This document shows positions 1 to 12,860 of a stretch of DNA of 64,000 nt, piece after piece. The notes under the pieces are model-generated. The model was not told the origin of the DNA and ran no database searches. It saw nothing but the letters and a program-made list of their open reading frames with translations. The position numbers and the translations under genes were made by a program. The stretch comes from Nectonema munidae (lineage: Eukaryota; Nematomorpha; Nectonematoida; Nectonematidae). The stretch's first letter is position 1, and the number at the start of each line of letters is the position of its first letter. The DNA is taken from the NCBI GenBank assembly GCA_030549495.1, contig JAUIRK010000710.1:124001-188000 (forward strand), in the 5' to 3' direction.

Positions 1-221
1 TTGAAATAAAGGGATCTCGGACTGCCCCTGGACCTGCTACACTTTTCTCGAAATTTGTCATTTTGTGAAAATATTATTAACACTTTCACATTCTGTAAGT
101 ATTTCATAAAGCACCACTTTCTGTGTACTTGTTCCTTGAAAACATTGTTAGCACTTTCACATTTTTTCTGTCATTCTAAATAAAGTCTTACCTTCACTGT
201 TCTTATTTCACAACACATCCA

Positions 222-492
222 TCATAGAGTTCATCCGAAGTGAACGTGGAAAAATGAAGCTTATTTATATAAAGGATACATCTATGTGAAGCACAAAGAA
301 TTGGCAAATCATGTTACATCTTATGAATGTGAAAAACGTCGCCATGATAATTGCAAAGCCAAAGTAAAAGTTTGTGAAAATGAAGTAGTAGGTCGTGTAA
401 ATGATCACACCCATGCTGTTGACCTATCCCGCCCTCTAGTCTTGCTAGTACAAGAGGAAATAAAGGCTAAATCTATAAAGACTAATTTCTAA
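222..492 (+). pseudogene. FLYWCH-type zinc-finger fragment
   Basis: Reading + strand, the segment gives a run ending in GYIYVKHKELANHVTSYECE and then CKAKV and HTH. This is the pattern of a FLYWCH zinc finger: aromatic start, Cys, Cys, then His-x-His. Just upstream, in a different frame, SERGKMKLIY matches the usual start of the domain, so one frameshift near position 265-285 separates the two parts. FLYWCH domains occur in Mutator-like (MULE) transposases and in host proteins derived from them. No transposase core follows, and the frame closes at 492. An acceptor-like CATCATAG precedes the domain at about 218-225, so a host exon is not excluded, but the frame break favours a transposon relic. 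DNA-binding role is family knowledge only. Confidence 0.55.
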
Positions 493-3400
493 TTTCCCCC
501 ACAATTGAGTGGATATTGGATTCTAGTATCAGAATAGCAAACATTGTGCAAGACTTTAATCCTTTTTCAATATGTTTGCAACTTATACAAATTTAAGTAT
601 ATAATGTTAGCTCTTTGAAATCACGTATTTTTATCAACAATAATAGAACATTGGTTTCAATTCTTCTTATTTGTTACGATTTCTTCAAAGGTGAGGGCAA
701 TTCTCCTAGGGGGCAATTATCGGGGGGAAGTTGTCCTGATACCGTAATAAACATATCAGACGTCTGGCAAGACCTCCGGAAGGACAACTTGCCATTCTTA
801 ATTATATATAAATGTTAAAATGGTAAAATAAAAATTTTCATCAAAATTCTTCCAAAAATTTAAAACACTTCGTCTTGAAATTGGAGTTTTATATCATGGT
901 AACTATCTGTTCGGCTGTAATGTTTATGTACATTGTACATGTATAATTATAGTCTCAAAACCTGTAAAGTTAAAAGCCGGTAGACAACTTGTTTGTGATT
1001 TCGAACCTGTATGCTACAGTGGCATCAATTCCATAGTTTGCTATGTGCATGTTTTGTTACAAAAGCTTAGGGAGACAAGGTTCAACTTTCTGTTCATATT
1101 TTGCTAGATGTAAGATTTGATATACCCTATTGAGGGAGACGATTTTACAAAAGTTATTATCTTTATTTTGCAATTTGCACAATTTTAAATAATATATTTA
1201 TCAAATAATCAAAATAAAATTCTGTAAAAAATCAGGCAGACAAGGTACAACCTGTCAGTTCATATTTTACTAGATGTAAGATTTGATATACCTCATTTGG
1301 GGAAACAATGTTACAAAATCTCATTCGGGGAGAGGATGTTACAAAAATGATTTTAAATAACACATTTGTAAATTAATTAATAATCAAAAACATTAATCAA
1401 AAAATATTTCTTCTTTTTAAATATATCGTCGGCTCCCGCAAACACAAAAGCGTGATCCCGAGAAATAAACTCTCAATTCATGATAGCACTAATTTTTTGC
1501 AAATCTAGAAGTAAAAAGATCTGGAAGTAAAAATCTTTAATAATATAGAATTTTCAGTTTCTACGTGACTTCTAAAAAATAATTGAAATTAGTACCACTT
1601 TATGTTGAAATATTCTTTGGAATATGTGCAATTTTATATAACTTTGCAGTATACACTTTTATCATTCAGTACAAAAGTGAGCAGCCTTCCTGCTGAAACT
1701 TTAGAGCCAATACCGGACTCAATGAAAAACAAAAGAATATGGAAGAAAAGAGGTGTTTTTACGGGCGAAAATTGAAAAATACTTGTAATATTTAATATGT
1801 CATCATTAATCAAAAAAAGGTCTATCTTACCTCCTTCTCCAGAAAATTTGGAATTGCAAAAAAATTGTTGATCCAAAATTCTAAACGAATAAATTTGAAA
1901 TGAGTTGTAATGATTAGGAAAACCCTTTCGTATAATTACTCCATTTTTTCATTATGACAAATAAATTCAAATTCAAAAATGGATTTTAAAATAATTTTCT
2001 AAAAAATGCTTTAACTCAGCTTTGAAAAACTTGATAAAATAATTAGAAAGAAAAAACAAGTGTCGTCCTAAAATTAAAGAAGAACTTGATGTACTTATCT
2101 GCATATTCTCTTCGTAGATTTGAGGTATCGTACAATCTACTCGTATGACAAAGTTATGCAAAAAGCTGTGGAAGACCCCAGCAAAAATGACATTTTGCAT
2201 TTCTATTTGAACAACACTTTGTATCAAGGATTAAAAAGTTAATGAAGGATTTAAAAAATATATAGTAAGCCACAAAATATGATGAACACGAGAAATCTTT
2301 ACTTCAATGATCGACTCCTCAGTCGCATAGAACTGAAGACAAAAATTTTTACAACTATCAAGTTTATTTCAAATCGACAAGTTCGCTATACTATAGAAAA
2401 AGTAATTTTTTTGTTTATAATAATTGTTCTTTCTCAATCAGTGAATCTAAATCTCTTTTTCTCGAAGCTCTTTTCTTTTAAAATGCCCTCGTCCTCCTTT
2501 ACAAAAAAATGACCTTTTAGTGCATTTTTAGTTAAAATTCATCCCATCCAATTATATTAATTGAAAATTTTTTGTTAATCATGTTTATGCCAAGATACAG
2601 CCATATTTATGATTGTAGCATAAAAAGTATTTGAAAAGGATTCTTCATATTTATACGAGATAGCATCAATCTCACAAGTTCATTATTACTTCAAGTTATA
2701 AAGAAGGCAATATATATATATAGAGCAAATCACTCGCAATTAGTCTATTATTATACTATACAACATATCTGTTCACTCATTTTGTGTTCTGAGCTTTTTT
2801 TCTTTTTGTTTGCTGTCCTTGAGTTTAGCTTAGGGCAAGCAGCATTTCTGAATTTGAGAAGCACTGTTCTAAACGAATCAAAAAGATCTCTCAGTCATAA
2901 TATATAGGTAAGTGAGGTTCCATTTTTTAATGGAACTTGTAAGGAAGAAAATGCATAAAGTTCTCCATCCTTTTTTGTAGAAAGGTATGTTTCTATAAAA
3001 AAGTATTTAAAAACAATGCTGTTAACTTATCAACACAAATGCATGAAAATTTGTCAAAAGTTTGGACGATGTATGATTACACACTTCTATCCCATTCCAA
3101 TTAGGGATATGTCGCCATAAAATTAAAAACAACTTCTAAAGGAAAGAAAAACTTTTCAAGAAAGAGTATCAAGTCCCTTGTTTTAACAATTCTTCAAGAA
3201 CCCTCTTCTACCACCTTGGAATTTTAATCTGTAAAATAGAAATTAGCTGAAGACATTTTAATTTCACTGTATTCTTTATTGATTATGTTTTATGTTGATT
3301 AGTTTCTTATTAAAGAATGCAAATCATGGAAGAGGATTGAAATAAGGACAAAAATGGTTTTGCTAAAAAATTCGCTTCTCTCGTTGCCTATAGCATTATA

Positions 3401-4740
3401 TTTTGATTTTACCGTTTTACATTTTTTCTTCACACTCAGAAAATCAGAATCACAGAATATATTAATTACAATTTTGTTGAGATATTATGTCCTTTTGAAT
3501 CTTTGCAAAAAACTATCCTTTAAAAGACTTTTTTAAAAAAATAGACAACTGGTTGGAGATGCAACTTCAATTTTCTTATTTTACTATGTAAAGCATAAAA
3601 CTTTTTTCAAAGAGAAAAGAAATACATTAATAAAATGGAAAAAGCTTTTTTTTTAGAAAAAGATTAGTAAAAAGAAAGAGAATTCAAGGTGAATAATTAC
3701 ACTAATTCCATTTTTTAAATAAAAAATTTTTCGTGGAGATGAGGAATAAGTTTTCAGGGAACATTGCACGAGACGGTGGAGAATGAAGGCTGGATTTTAG
3801 ACTCTTCCAATCTACTTGGAATTAATGAGTGTGTGCAAAATTTTCTACAGAAAGAATACGACTACTTTGTTTGAAAATGTAGAGGATATCGTAGGTTACG
3901 GGTTTAATTGAAAGTTTTTACATCAATTTTGTTGCTCGTATGCATATTATATATTTTGTCTGAAGAAATAAGCTTATTAATTAGATTAATTAATCTTTGC
4001 TTAATTTGATTCGTTAAGAAAGAAAAATTATCATTTAAATTATTTTATCAAATCAGACAAAAAGGCTCACGGCATCGCCCATACCGTGACAAGAAAGACG
4101 AAAATTTTTAAATATGTAATGTAGATTAAAACAACTTATTAGTAAGTGAAGTGTTGAAATCTACAATTTGGTTGAAAAATGGATCAAAAGTTATACTTCC
4201 AATAATGATTATTGATAAAATACAATTATATTTAAAGCTAAATTTGCGTGATTAAGTTATCTTTTCGTTATCGTTTTCGTTTTTTAGCAAATCATGTTTG
4301 CTATCCTTGTGAGTGGAATAGAAAATTTAACGGAATTGTCTTCAACCTAAAGTATTCATAAGTGTATACTTTGCTTGAAAAGATAGATGTCATAGGATAA
4401 GGCGTATTTGGATATGATTGCGTTGTCAGGACATCCTTCGTGAAATAAAGCTAGATTTGTGCAGTAGTGCTTTAGAAAGTTTTCCGTTCTTTCTAGATGA
4501 AGTCTCACATGTTCACTTTCTCTAAATCAAAAATGAGATGAGTACTTCGACGTTGAAGTTTGGCGGTGGCGCTATTTTCATTTTAGGAATTCTAGATTCG
4601 ATGGCAAAGAATAAAAATGTCGGCATTTTATTTTTAAATATCCGAAGACTTTATATTTAAACTTTAAATATTTCCAAATTTAAGTTTCGTAAATGTAAGA
4701 CTTTTCAGCATCCTATCACTGCTATTTCAAATGTACACAA
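493..4740. other. gene-free AT-rich DNA
   Basis: No convincing exon, RNA gene or complete mobile element was seen. A small palindromic stretch around 690-800 pairs a GGACAACTT-like segment with its complement. The short open frames here lack codon bias, conserved motifs and splice context. Confidence 0.5.
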
Positions 4741-4845
4741 CAGAGGTGCCGACACCTTTGCTTGGTCTCATATTTCATTGAAATTACCCTTTAGTGTGTC
4801 TATGAGAAGAAAAATGGACCTAGTTCATCGGCACCAAGGCCCCTG
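4741..4845. mobile_element. possible short hAT-like MITE
   Basis: The segment starts CAGAGGTGCCGA and ends TCGGCACCAAGGCCCCTG, so its ends are imperfect inverted repeats with the CAG...CTG termini common in hAT elements. It is only about 105 bp long, and the flanking 8-mers do not match, so an insertion event is not proven. Confidence 0.3.
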
Positions 4846-6154
4846 CTCACAGTTGCTAGAAATCTATGACACAAAATAGCAATAGTTGTATATAAAAGTG
4901 GAAAAGTGTAGTAAAAATATCCTTACTTTAGTACCGCAGGCCTAAGTAAAGTCACACTTTTCTAATAAATACATCTAAATACACTATCCCTAATCTCAGA
5001 AATATCTTAGGAGTTTGAATATTGTTATGGAACTAAAAACTAAATTAACAAACTTAACGAAAAGTACAGTCTATAGCGTTTTCAACCCAAATTTGGGTCT
5101 TTCAATACCCATTTCCTTTTAGCCTAAAACAATTGAATTTGAAATTAAAAAGGCTGAACTTGAAATTAAAATAAAGGATGTCAAGTTAAATAACTGGAAT
5201 TCAATTCAATTGAAATTTAAACAACCAAAATTGTATTTTTGTTGGTACAAGAAGAAGAAGAAGATTTATTTTGCAAAAAATATAATAAAGGAAAATATAA
5301 AAGATAGTTGAGAGCAATATAAATGTAATACTTGGGATTTATAACCAAAACAAAAATCTACAGTAGCTGGAGAGATGGTAGGGGTAGTCACGATCGGGAA
5401 TCCCAGAAAAACTGGCTCGAGACCCTACGCTCCTATGCCTATATTTTAATAAAGTAAAAAATAGTTGATAACATATATTGCTACTAAAAGAAAAAATTGA
5501 GGAAGAGGGACTTTTTGAATTGAAATTTAATTAGTTCAATAGTTTTTTTAATTTCAAGTTCAGTTATTTTGAATTAAATTTCGTTTTTTTTCAATTTGAC
5601 TTTTTTTTAATTAAATTTTACATTTTTTTATTTCGTAGTGAAAATTTGTAGGCTTTTTGTATTTCTTGTTTTTCATGTTGAATTTTTCCTTGGAATTTAG
5701 TCTTTTTAACAACTGCTCCGCACCAGAGAAATCTGCTGAATAAATCGATAATTTGATTTTTGTATTTTGTGACGTGTAAACGCACCAAATTTGAAGAAAT
5801 TAGATTTTCGTTTTGATTTTTTTTTGTAAAAATCGCTATGGAAACACAAAATAAAAAAGATAGATTATTCTTTGTGATTCAACGAAATTAGGGCTTAAAC
5901 ACAATATCTTATTTATTAGGGTACCTACCACTCAAGAGAATAAATATCATAGCCAATTAAATGATGAAATACTAACATTGAATCTGTTTTGATTGGATTA
6001 GAGGAAATACAAGATGAAGCATCTTTACTCATTTAGCATGTTGCCATTGAACAGATCGCTTTGCAAATTTCTATAAAAAAAGTTTTAAAAGGTGTGAAAA
6101 ATGGACATAAGATGTATAATAGTTTACTGTTTGGCAAGAAACAAGCCTTTGGAC
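4846..6154. other. gene-free DNA with an unclassified repeat-like stretch
   Basis: No gene seen. Bases 5230-5460 are richer in G+C than their surroundings and contain an (AAG)n start and a TATGCCTATATTTTAATAAA end. This looks like the 3' end of a retroposed sequence, but the family is not recognised. Confidence 0.35.
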
Positions 6155-6450
6155 CAGGGGTCCTCAAAGTGGTCGATATCGACCCCCTGGGGTTTTCTAG
6201 GGATCGATTATGTTATCGAGAATCAATTAAATTTCTACGCAGGGAAAAATAGAGATAGTCATGAAAATTATGTATTAGTATATATAAACAAAGAGTAAAA
6301 TATTATTTTATATACTATTATTTTAAAGCTAAATTTGCACATAAAATTATTGGTCATCATCAAATGCAAAAAATGATTTCATAGTTTTATAAACTTGTGT
6401 CTGAGGGTCGAGGAGAAGGCAAATAATCTTCTCTTTTTTTAGGATCCCTG
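6155..6450. mobile_element. hAT-type MITE with 8-bp target duplication
   Basis: The element begins CAGGGGTCCTCAAA and ends with the near inverse TTTTAGGATCCCTG. It is bracketed by CTTTGGAC on the left (6147-6154) and CTCTAGAC on the right (6451-6458), which match at six of eight bases, as expected for an aged hAT 8-bp target duplication. It is about 296 bp long and has no coding capacity. The open frames that cross it, on 6061-6298, are therefore not genes. Confidence 0.7.
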
Positions 6451-9114
6451 CTCTAGACTATTAAATTAAAAGAAGAGCAAGAATATTCTACAAAAGTTTA
6501 ATTGGTGAAAGCTGTTGCTCGGCAAAAAAATTCAAAACTTTGTCAAAGCTTCTCTTTACAGAAAACTACAAATTGCCACGTGTGTGTAATAAAAATTGTT
6601 TTTCACGTAATTACTCAAAGTAAATCAATGTATAATACATGTATATATAAACATATATTTTCACTCTTTTATGCGAAGGTCCTGCCAGCGGTTTTCATAA
6701 ACCTTTGGAACTACGCAGACTTTAACATCTCATGTTTTTCTCTTCTCTTATGTTTTCATTTGTTTCAAATTGCCTCACTTTTATTTTTACACTTATTTAT
6801 TATAATTATAATTTACTAATGAAGTGCGTGCGTGTTTAACTAATTTGTCTTCTTCTGTTGCTTGTTTATTTTCATTCTTTTCATTTCAATAAAAAAAATT
6901 TTCTTCTATTATAATTTTTTTAGTAAAATTGTCCACACGATATACAAGGAGTAAAAAGCACGACGTTCAATCCAAATAAAATGTAGAAGCGGATTCATTT
7001 TGGTGTTATTGACGAGGAGGCCGGAAACAAACAATTTCATAGTAATCATATGTTTAAGTTTCGCACTTTTTGGTATTAACTTTTATTGCCGTTAGCTGCA
7101 TTCACATTCTCCTACAACTTTCATGAAAGGCAGAACTCCGAGACGAGTTCCTGCGCATTTTAATAAATTGCCTATTTTATACTAACTAAGTGCGAAAATT
7201 TGTTAATTATATGATCGCTAATCAAACTATTTCTCTTCGAAGTTTAACAGGTCAATCAAACCGTTAATTAATAGAAGTCAATCAAACCGTTGATTAAAAA
7301 GATGGAAGTTAATGTTTTTTATTAAATTTGTTTTTTTCATTGTATTTACATATTTTAAAAAATTGGTCAGATGTTCAACTTGAAAATAAAGTTAATATTC
7401 AATATAAAAAGGAATTTATAACTTTTTTTTTCAAAAAAAAAATTGAGCTAAACATATGGGAAAAATTACTATCCGAATAATTAGAGCTTTTAAAAATGGA
7501 AAATTTGAAAAGATAGAAGTTATTTCATGATGTATACATTTCAAAAAATAGTGCAAATAAGTTTACAATATTAAGATTCTAGAGCATTGCTCCCTACTTT
7601 TTTTATAACTTCACGACCTTCTTTATAGGTAAAAAACCTTGAAGCCCATTTTTCTTTAATAAAATGTATTCTATATGTTAACCATTTTTATACCAAGATT
7701 ATAAAAAATATTTCAAAATGATTGTTTTAATTGTGAGAGCGATAACTGTTGACTTTCTCTATTCATATGTTCCTTAACTCAAGGATTTGGAAGACTTCTC
7801 TATACATAACAATCACTGAATGAGTGATTCTGTTTTGCACGGATATTTTGTTGAAGAAAGAATCATTTTAGGATATATCTTTTGTGGTAAACATTCTTTT
7901 AACTGCCAGTTCAAAGGTAAATTTAACACTAGAAGTACCAAGTTAAAATTTATTTGATCAAGTGAGATGCCTTAAGGTAGACCTCTGTAGTTTTAGATTA
8001 AATTTAACTTAATCTATTCAAATAGGAAATGCTGCAAAAAAAGCAATTTATGAACACAGAACCCTTTTTATTCTATAGTCTTCAAAATTTGAAATCAAAT
8101 GCGTTATTTTTACTATAATAATAATCAAACTATGAGGGTGATAATTTTAGCTTCCAAATGTGTTGTTCATAACATCTAAACCCAAAATACACATCTGGTA
8201 AACATCAAAATAGTCAACATGTTTTTAAATCAGGCGCTACCAAACTTTTTGTTCATCTGTACTCCTTGGAAGAGCCAAAAGATTTTTGTGTGAAACAGAG
8301 GATAAGATGAAAAACAATGAGAAGGAAGTTTTGATATTTTATTTTTAAAGAATGTAATGGATTGTATCGAATAATGAATTACAAAAACGAGCGTAGATAA
8401 AATATAAATCTATCTGCCGTATGCCAAAATTATGCATGCTAATGAGATGGATAGACCTATTTTTTTTTGCAACAAGCTCATTTGTGTCATCTTCTCCTTT
8501 CTTCCTGTAAGAAGTCAGTGAGGAAATTGTAGACTTCACTTTACAAATAATAGTCATGCTTGTGGAGGTATCTTTCTCATTTCTTATACAATAGAATTTT
8601 AGACTTCGACTCCCACTCCAAACACTTAAAAACTTAATACGTTTTTCGCTAACCCTTCACTTCCAACTTCGACTGATTCCAGGATGATTGCAGATTCCAA
8701 TTCTGCAATCTGTGATTGCGACTTTTCAGGTCTGCTTCCAATTTCGCCATCTTTTGAGTTAGAATATATTTAAAGAAATAATCTAATTTATTGTGAGCTT
8801 TGGATACTGAGATGTAAATGTTCAGCACTTTGTAAAATTTGATAATAATTGCTGAAATTTATGAGCCTAAAACAGTTAAAAATGTCTAATTTAGAATGTA
8901 ATTTGGAAAACTGAAACTTTCGCTTGGATATGATGCATGATTATCTATAGTATGGAGTTCAAAGCTGAACAGTCTATACTTGCAAAAATTCAAAGTATTC
9001 TCGAATAGTTTGGTAAAATAATCTTTGATTTTGGACTTTCACGAAAGAAACAATACTTGAAGATCTTCCTAACATTTAACAAAGAAGAGAAAAAGCTGAT
9101 AATATAGTAAGAAC
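6451..9114. other. gene-free AT-rich DNA
   Basis: No exon supported. Bases 8232-8285 (GCTACCAAACTTTTTG and ACTCCTT nearby) resemble a worn hAT MITE end. The GACTCCCACTCC-type motif at about 8608 recurs in degraded form at about 57015 and 61585 and may mark an old repeat family. Confidence 0.4.
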
Positions 9115-10440
9115 TATGCTTAACACTGAACAGATTTCTGTTGTTGATTTTGGTGTCGGTTCCCTACAAAAAAATGAGAAATCCTGAGCTTATGTTTTCT
9201 TTATTGATTCCATCTGGTACAGGTAAGGCTTGTACATATAAATAAATCATTAAAAATTCTTAGTCTTAATTTAAATGTCCTTACTTGTGCTTGGACAGGA
9301 ATCGCTGCCACTTTGTTGGAAAAAGGCAGAACTGTTCATTCTGTTTTTGATTAACCTGTTCCCGTTTTAGATAATGCCAAATGATAATATCAAACGAAAG
9401 AGTAAACATGCCGAATTACTCGATAAAGAAGATATCATAATTTTTGACGAAGCTAGCATCATCTCTAAATACGCTTTTGAAGCAATTGATAAAATGCTTA
9501 GAGATATCTGTAACACTAATGTACACTTTGCTGGAAAAATTATACTTCTTTGTGGAGATATACGTCAAACCTTACCTGCTGTCAAATAAGGAAACACAGG
9601 CCAAATTATTATTGAAACATGCTTAAAAAGTTCTTATATCCGGCCTTTAGTTAAAGTCTTTCAACGCCATACCAATATGAGGGCCGATGAACAAGACCTT
9701 CGAATTTGCGAATTTCTTCTTTCTCTCGGAAATGGCCCGAATCCAACAACTACCTGCTATACCCTTTCAAAGATTGTATTCAGATACAAAATGAATGTTT
9801 GTTATCCAAAAGTGATAAAGTCCTTACTTCTGTTTTTAGTGATGATGGTGTTAAATATGCAGATAAAGTAATTTAACTCCCAACAACGAAGGCTCTTTGG
9901 AAATTAACAACCAAAGGTTAAATCAACTTCCGGGCAAATCTAAAATATATTACAGTACTCTGACTTTGTTGTTACAGATGATCAAGAAGAAATCGATCTT
10001 TATCCAATAGAGTTTATCAATTCCTTGACCCCATCTGGTATGCCACAACATAAGCTCATTTTAAAAGTATAGGATGTAACGGAATGCTTCTTCGAAATTT
10101 TAGCCTTAAAGATGGTATCTGTAATGGAGCCGGTCTTAAAATATGTAAAACAATTGACTGTCAAATTCTTACTGGTGTGGATGGAGAGAGGAATGGATTT
10201 TTTGATTCCTAGAATTTCCCGTTCTTCCAATGACACAAATCTTCCTTTTCAAATTAAGTGTATTCAGTTTCCACTCAGATTGTCTTATGCACTCAATATC
10301 AATAAAAGTCGGGAAGAGGCTTTTGAAAAAGTATACGTATTTTTTTAAAGAAACCATGTTTCAGTCATAGAGAACTTTTGATTTCAATGAAAGATTTCGG
10401 GGTACGCTATGTTATTTTTGCGTATATTATTCTACTGGTT
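9115..10440 (+). pseudogene. decayed Helitron (Pif1-like) helicase domain
   Basis: Helicase motifs appear in order on the + strand but in several frames. They are LNTEQISVVDF near 9121, the Walker A region IPSGTGKACTYK near 9209, and LTCAWTGIAATLLEKGRTVH near 9280. Walker B follows as IIIFDEASIISKYAFEAIDK, then IILLCGDIRQTLPAVK (9441-9586). Next come MRADEQDLRICEFLLSLGNG (9677 on), PSGMPQHKL near 10031, and the late motif KCIQFPLRLSYALNINKS (about 10257-10310). This is the order and wording of the Pif1-like helicase at the C-terminal end of Helitron RepHel proteins. At least four frame changes or stops interrupt it, so it is not functional. No HUH/Rep nuclease part and no CTRR 3' hairpin end was identified. 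A host PIF1 gene is unlikely given the decay and the Helitron-like wording. Confidence 0.85.
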
Positions 10441-12239
10441 TCCTTGATTGTGGGTGTCACAAACGTGAAATTTAATAGCCAGAAAAGATCTTGCTTGTGA
10501 AAGGGCAACCTAACGTTATCCATGACGGAAACATGGTCTCTATCGATTTTGCATACCATAAAGACAAAATAGTTTCTCTTTTTAGCCTTGTAAAAATGGA
10601 ATTTTACATATTTTTTATGGATCATATAAAAATTATGAAAAAATTCTTTGTTGCATGGCAGTATCCAAAAATTGTTTACCAAAGACGATAAATGAGAAAG
10701 ATAATTTAATTAAAATTGTTCATACGGAGAAGATCAAAGTTGTAAATAAGGCATGCTGGAATCAGTATAAAATTTGAAAAAGGTATCGATAATAATAATA
10801 ATAGTCCTTGATATTTACCTGAAAAGCAGAAATGTGCGTCTAAAATCAATAAAAAGGAGTATTGATCTTCTTATTTTTAGAAAACATGTAAGGTAATTTA
10901 ATACACAGACACATACACATATAAAAACAGACTTAATAATAAATCATGCATCACTCTATTTCATCTAAATGCTATTGAACAAAAGAAAGAATGAATGGAT
11001 GAATTCACTCGATAATGTTACCTTGCACCATCAATAAATTCTATAGAATTAGGTGTCCCCTTTTTCTATGTCTCTTTGATGTAATTCAAAAATACACATC
11101 TACCTTACAAATGCATTCAGGAAAAGTAGGCGTGTGTCAGTAAATACCACTTTACTCAGTTCAAGGCCGTTTTCCAACTTTGAGGTCATGTAGATAAAAA
11201 AGCTACGAAATAAGCCTGAAAGTATACAAATGATAACAGTTGTTTTGAAAAATTTGGATATTCTATTTTACATATAGAAATACACTAACACTGTTTACCA
11301 GAGATCTTCGAGAACCTTGTCATCATCTACCATTTCGAAAAGAAAAGACTTTTTAAAGAAAATATCATTTCCCCTTCTTTTAAGCTCTCAAACTGGAAAC
11401 GAGTTATCGATCACAAAATTTGACACTTTTACAACTCCACTCTATCAAACGTTTCAAAAGTACTACTATACGTGAATCAATCATCTATAACTACAAAAAA
11501 AAAAAGAAAAAACTACCAAATGCTATTCTTGTGACAAGTAGATACAACATTTTTTTAGCCTTGTTTATGTTTTACAATTTGTATTATCTCTGCATTGCAA
11601 GCGGTCACTTATGACTCTTAGAGCAGGGATTACTTCAGGTTTATTCTACATATTCAATATTCAATCAATTTCTTCTTTTATTATTAAAAATTAATTTTTT
11701 TTTTGATAAAAGAAAATGGAAAAAACTTGTTTTCAAAGTCTGGTGATCTTTAGCATTACTAATTGTAGATTTGAGGAGATTTCTTGGATTTTGTATCTTC
11801 CAAATTTTTCTTAAAAAATTTATTAGTATGTGTTTTTGATCCAAAAATATGTCCACAGACAACTACGGTGACATATATGTCACAATAAATCAATCTTAAA
11901 AATAAGATAGTTTTTTTTGATAATTTTTAAGTGAATACTTTACTAAAACAAACAAGCAATTTTTATTTATTTTATATTCCTAGATGCAAATTTTTTTTTA
12001 GTTTATATCTAAAATAGAATTAAAGTAAGAGGAAATTTTTTTATTCAAAGTTCTAAACTTTTCTTCACGATTTTTTATTCCAAAACTTTTTTAGTTTGAA
12101 ACAAAAATGACTTTTTCTGGATAAGAAATGTTTCTATTTTTTGTTTGTATTTGTATATATTTATTTAACTATTCAAATTTGTACTTTTTTTGGTAAATAA
12201 AGTGATGTGACACATATGTCCTATAGTGCTCAAAGGGCT
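10441..12239. other. gene-free AT-rich DNA
   Basis: No gene seen. The end of this stretch (12226-12241, GTGCTCAAAGGGCTAA) looks like one worn terminus of a piggyBac-like MITE, but its partner end was not found. Confidence 0.4.
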
Positions 12240-12394
12240 AAAGGCAAAGGCCAAGATACAATGGGGTGAGAAGGCGCAATTTCGCCGCTTGTATCGAACT
12301 ATGCGGAAAGTAGGCTTGATGCGGAATCGAACCCAACCCCTTCAATTAATATTATCGAAACCCCGTAACTAACGAACGTTACTCACGCAATTGG
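12240..12394 (-). mobile_element. tRNA-derived SINE, family 1
   Basis: On the - strand this copy carries a box B-like GGGTTCGATTCCGC and reads away from a GTGAGTAACGTT head. The same sequence recurs at 16085-16236 and 16981-17128, and truncated at 43299-43355. The shared body contains AGTTCGATACAAGCGGCG, and the 3' end is rich in CCTTTACC repeats. It has diverged from the other copies, so it is fairly old. Confidence 0.75.
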
Positions 12395-12479
12395 AGGTTT
12401 AAACAGAGATCAAAATTAGTACATCGTGTTTGGATTACTTTGAACATTTCTTGAAGCTTTTTACTTTACTTTACTTACT

Positions 12480-12860
12480 TACTCCAACTGTTTCTTACAA
12501 TTTATCTATAATTTTCTTTTTCGTCTTCTAAAAGCTTTATAGTTCTGTAGTTTGGACAGTCAGTAATACATCCTTTGCCTTTGCATAACGGAATGATAAG
12601 ACTTTTATTCCAACAATCGGGAATCGGTGCCCCTTCAAAAACTGACTTATTTGGTTTCAATAGCTTCAATGCACACTTCAGTATTGCCAGCTTCGATTGG
12701 CCACTTAACTTTTTTGTCCATTTCTCGATTCTCCATCTTATTTTCTTTATTAAAAGTGTTTTCGTCCTAATTTTTCCACACACTCACTGTGTCAGACACT
12801 TTTTTTACTAGAAGTCCAGTTTTGTTTCCAACATAAGACACCCTCACGTATTCACCTTCT
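12480..12860 (-). pseudogene. LINE reverse-transcriptase fragment
   Basis: On the - strand the frame reads GAPIPDCWNKSLIIPLCKGK, then GCITDCPNYRTIKLLEDE. This matches the region N-terminal to the palm of non-LTR reverse transcriptases (the usual W..S.I.PLYKGKGD..DCGNYRGIKLL). Upstream, in another frame, KVKWPIEAGNTEVCIEAIE resembles the preceding GPdgi..E..KA segment. Frame changes interrupt it and no FADD catalytic box is present here, so it is a truncated, dead piece. It may belong to the same family as the fragment at 23075-23703, also on the - strand. Confidence 0.75.
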
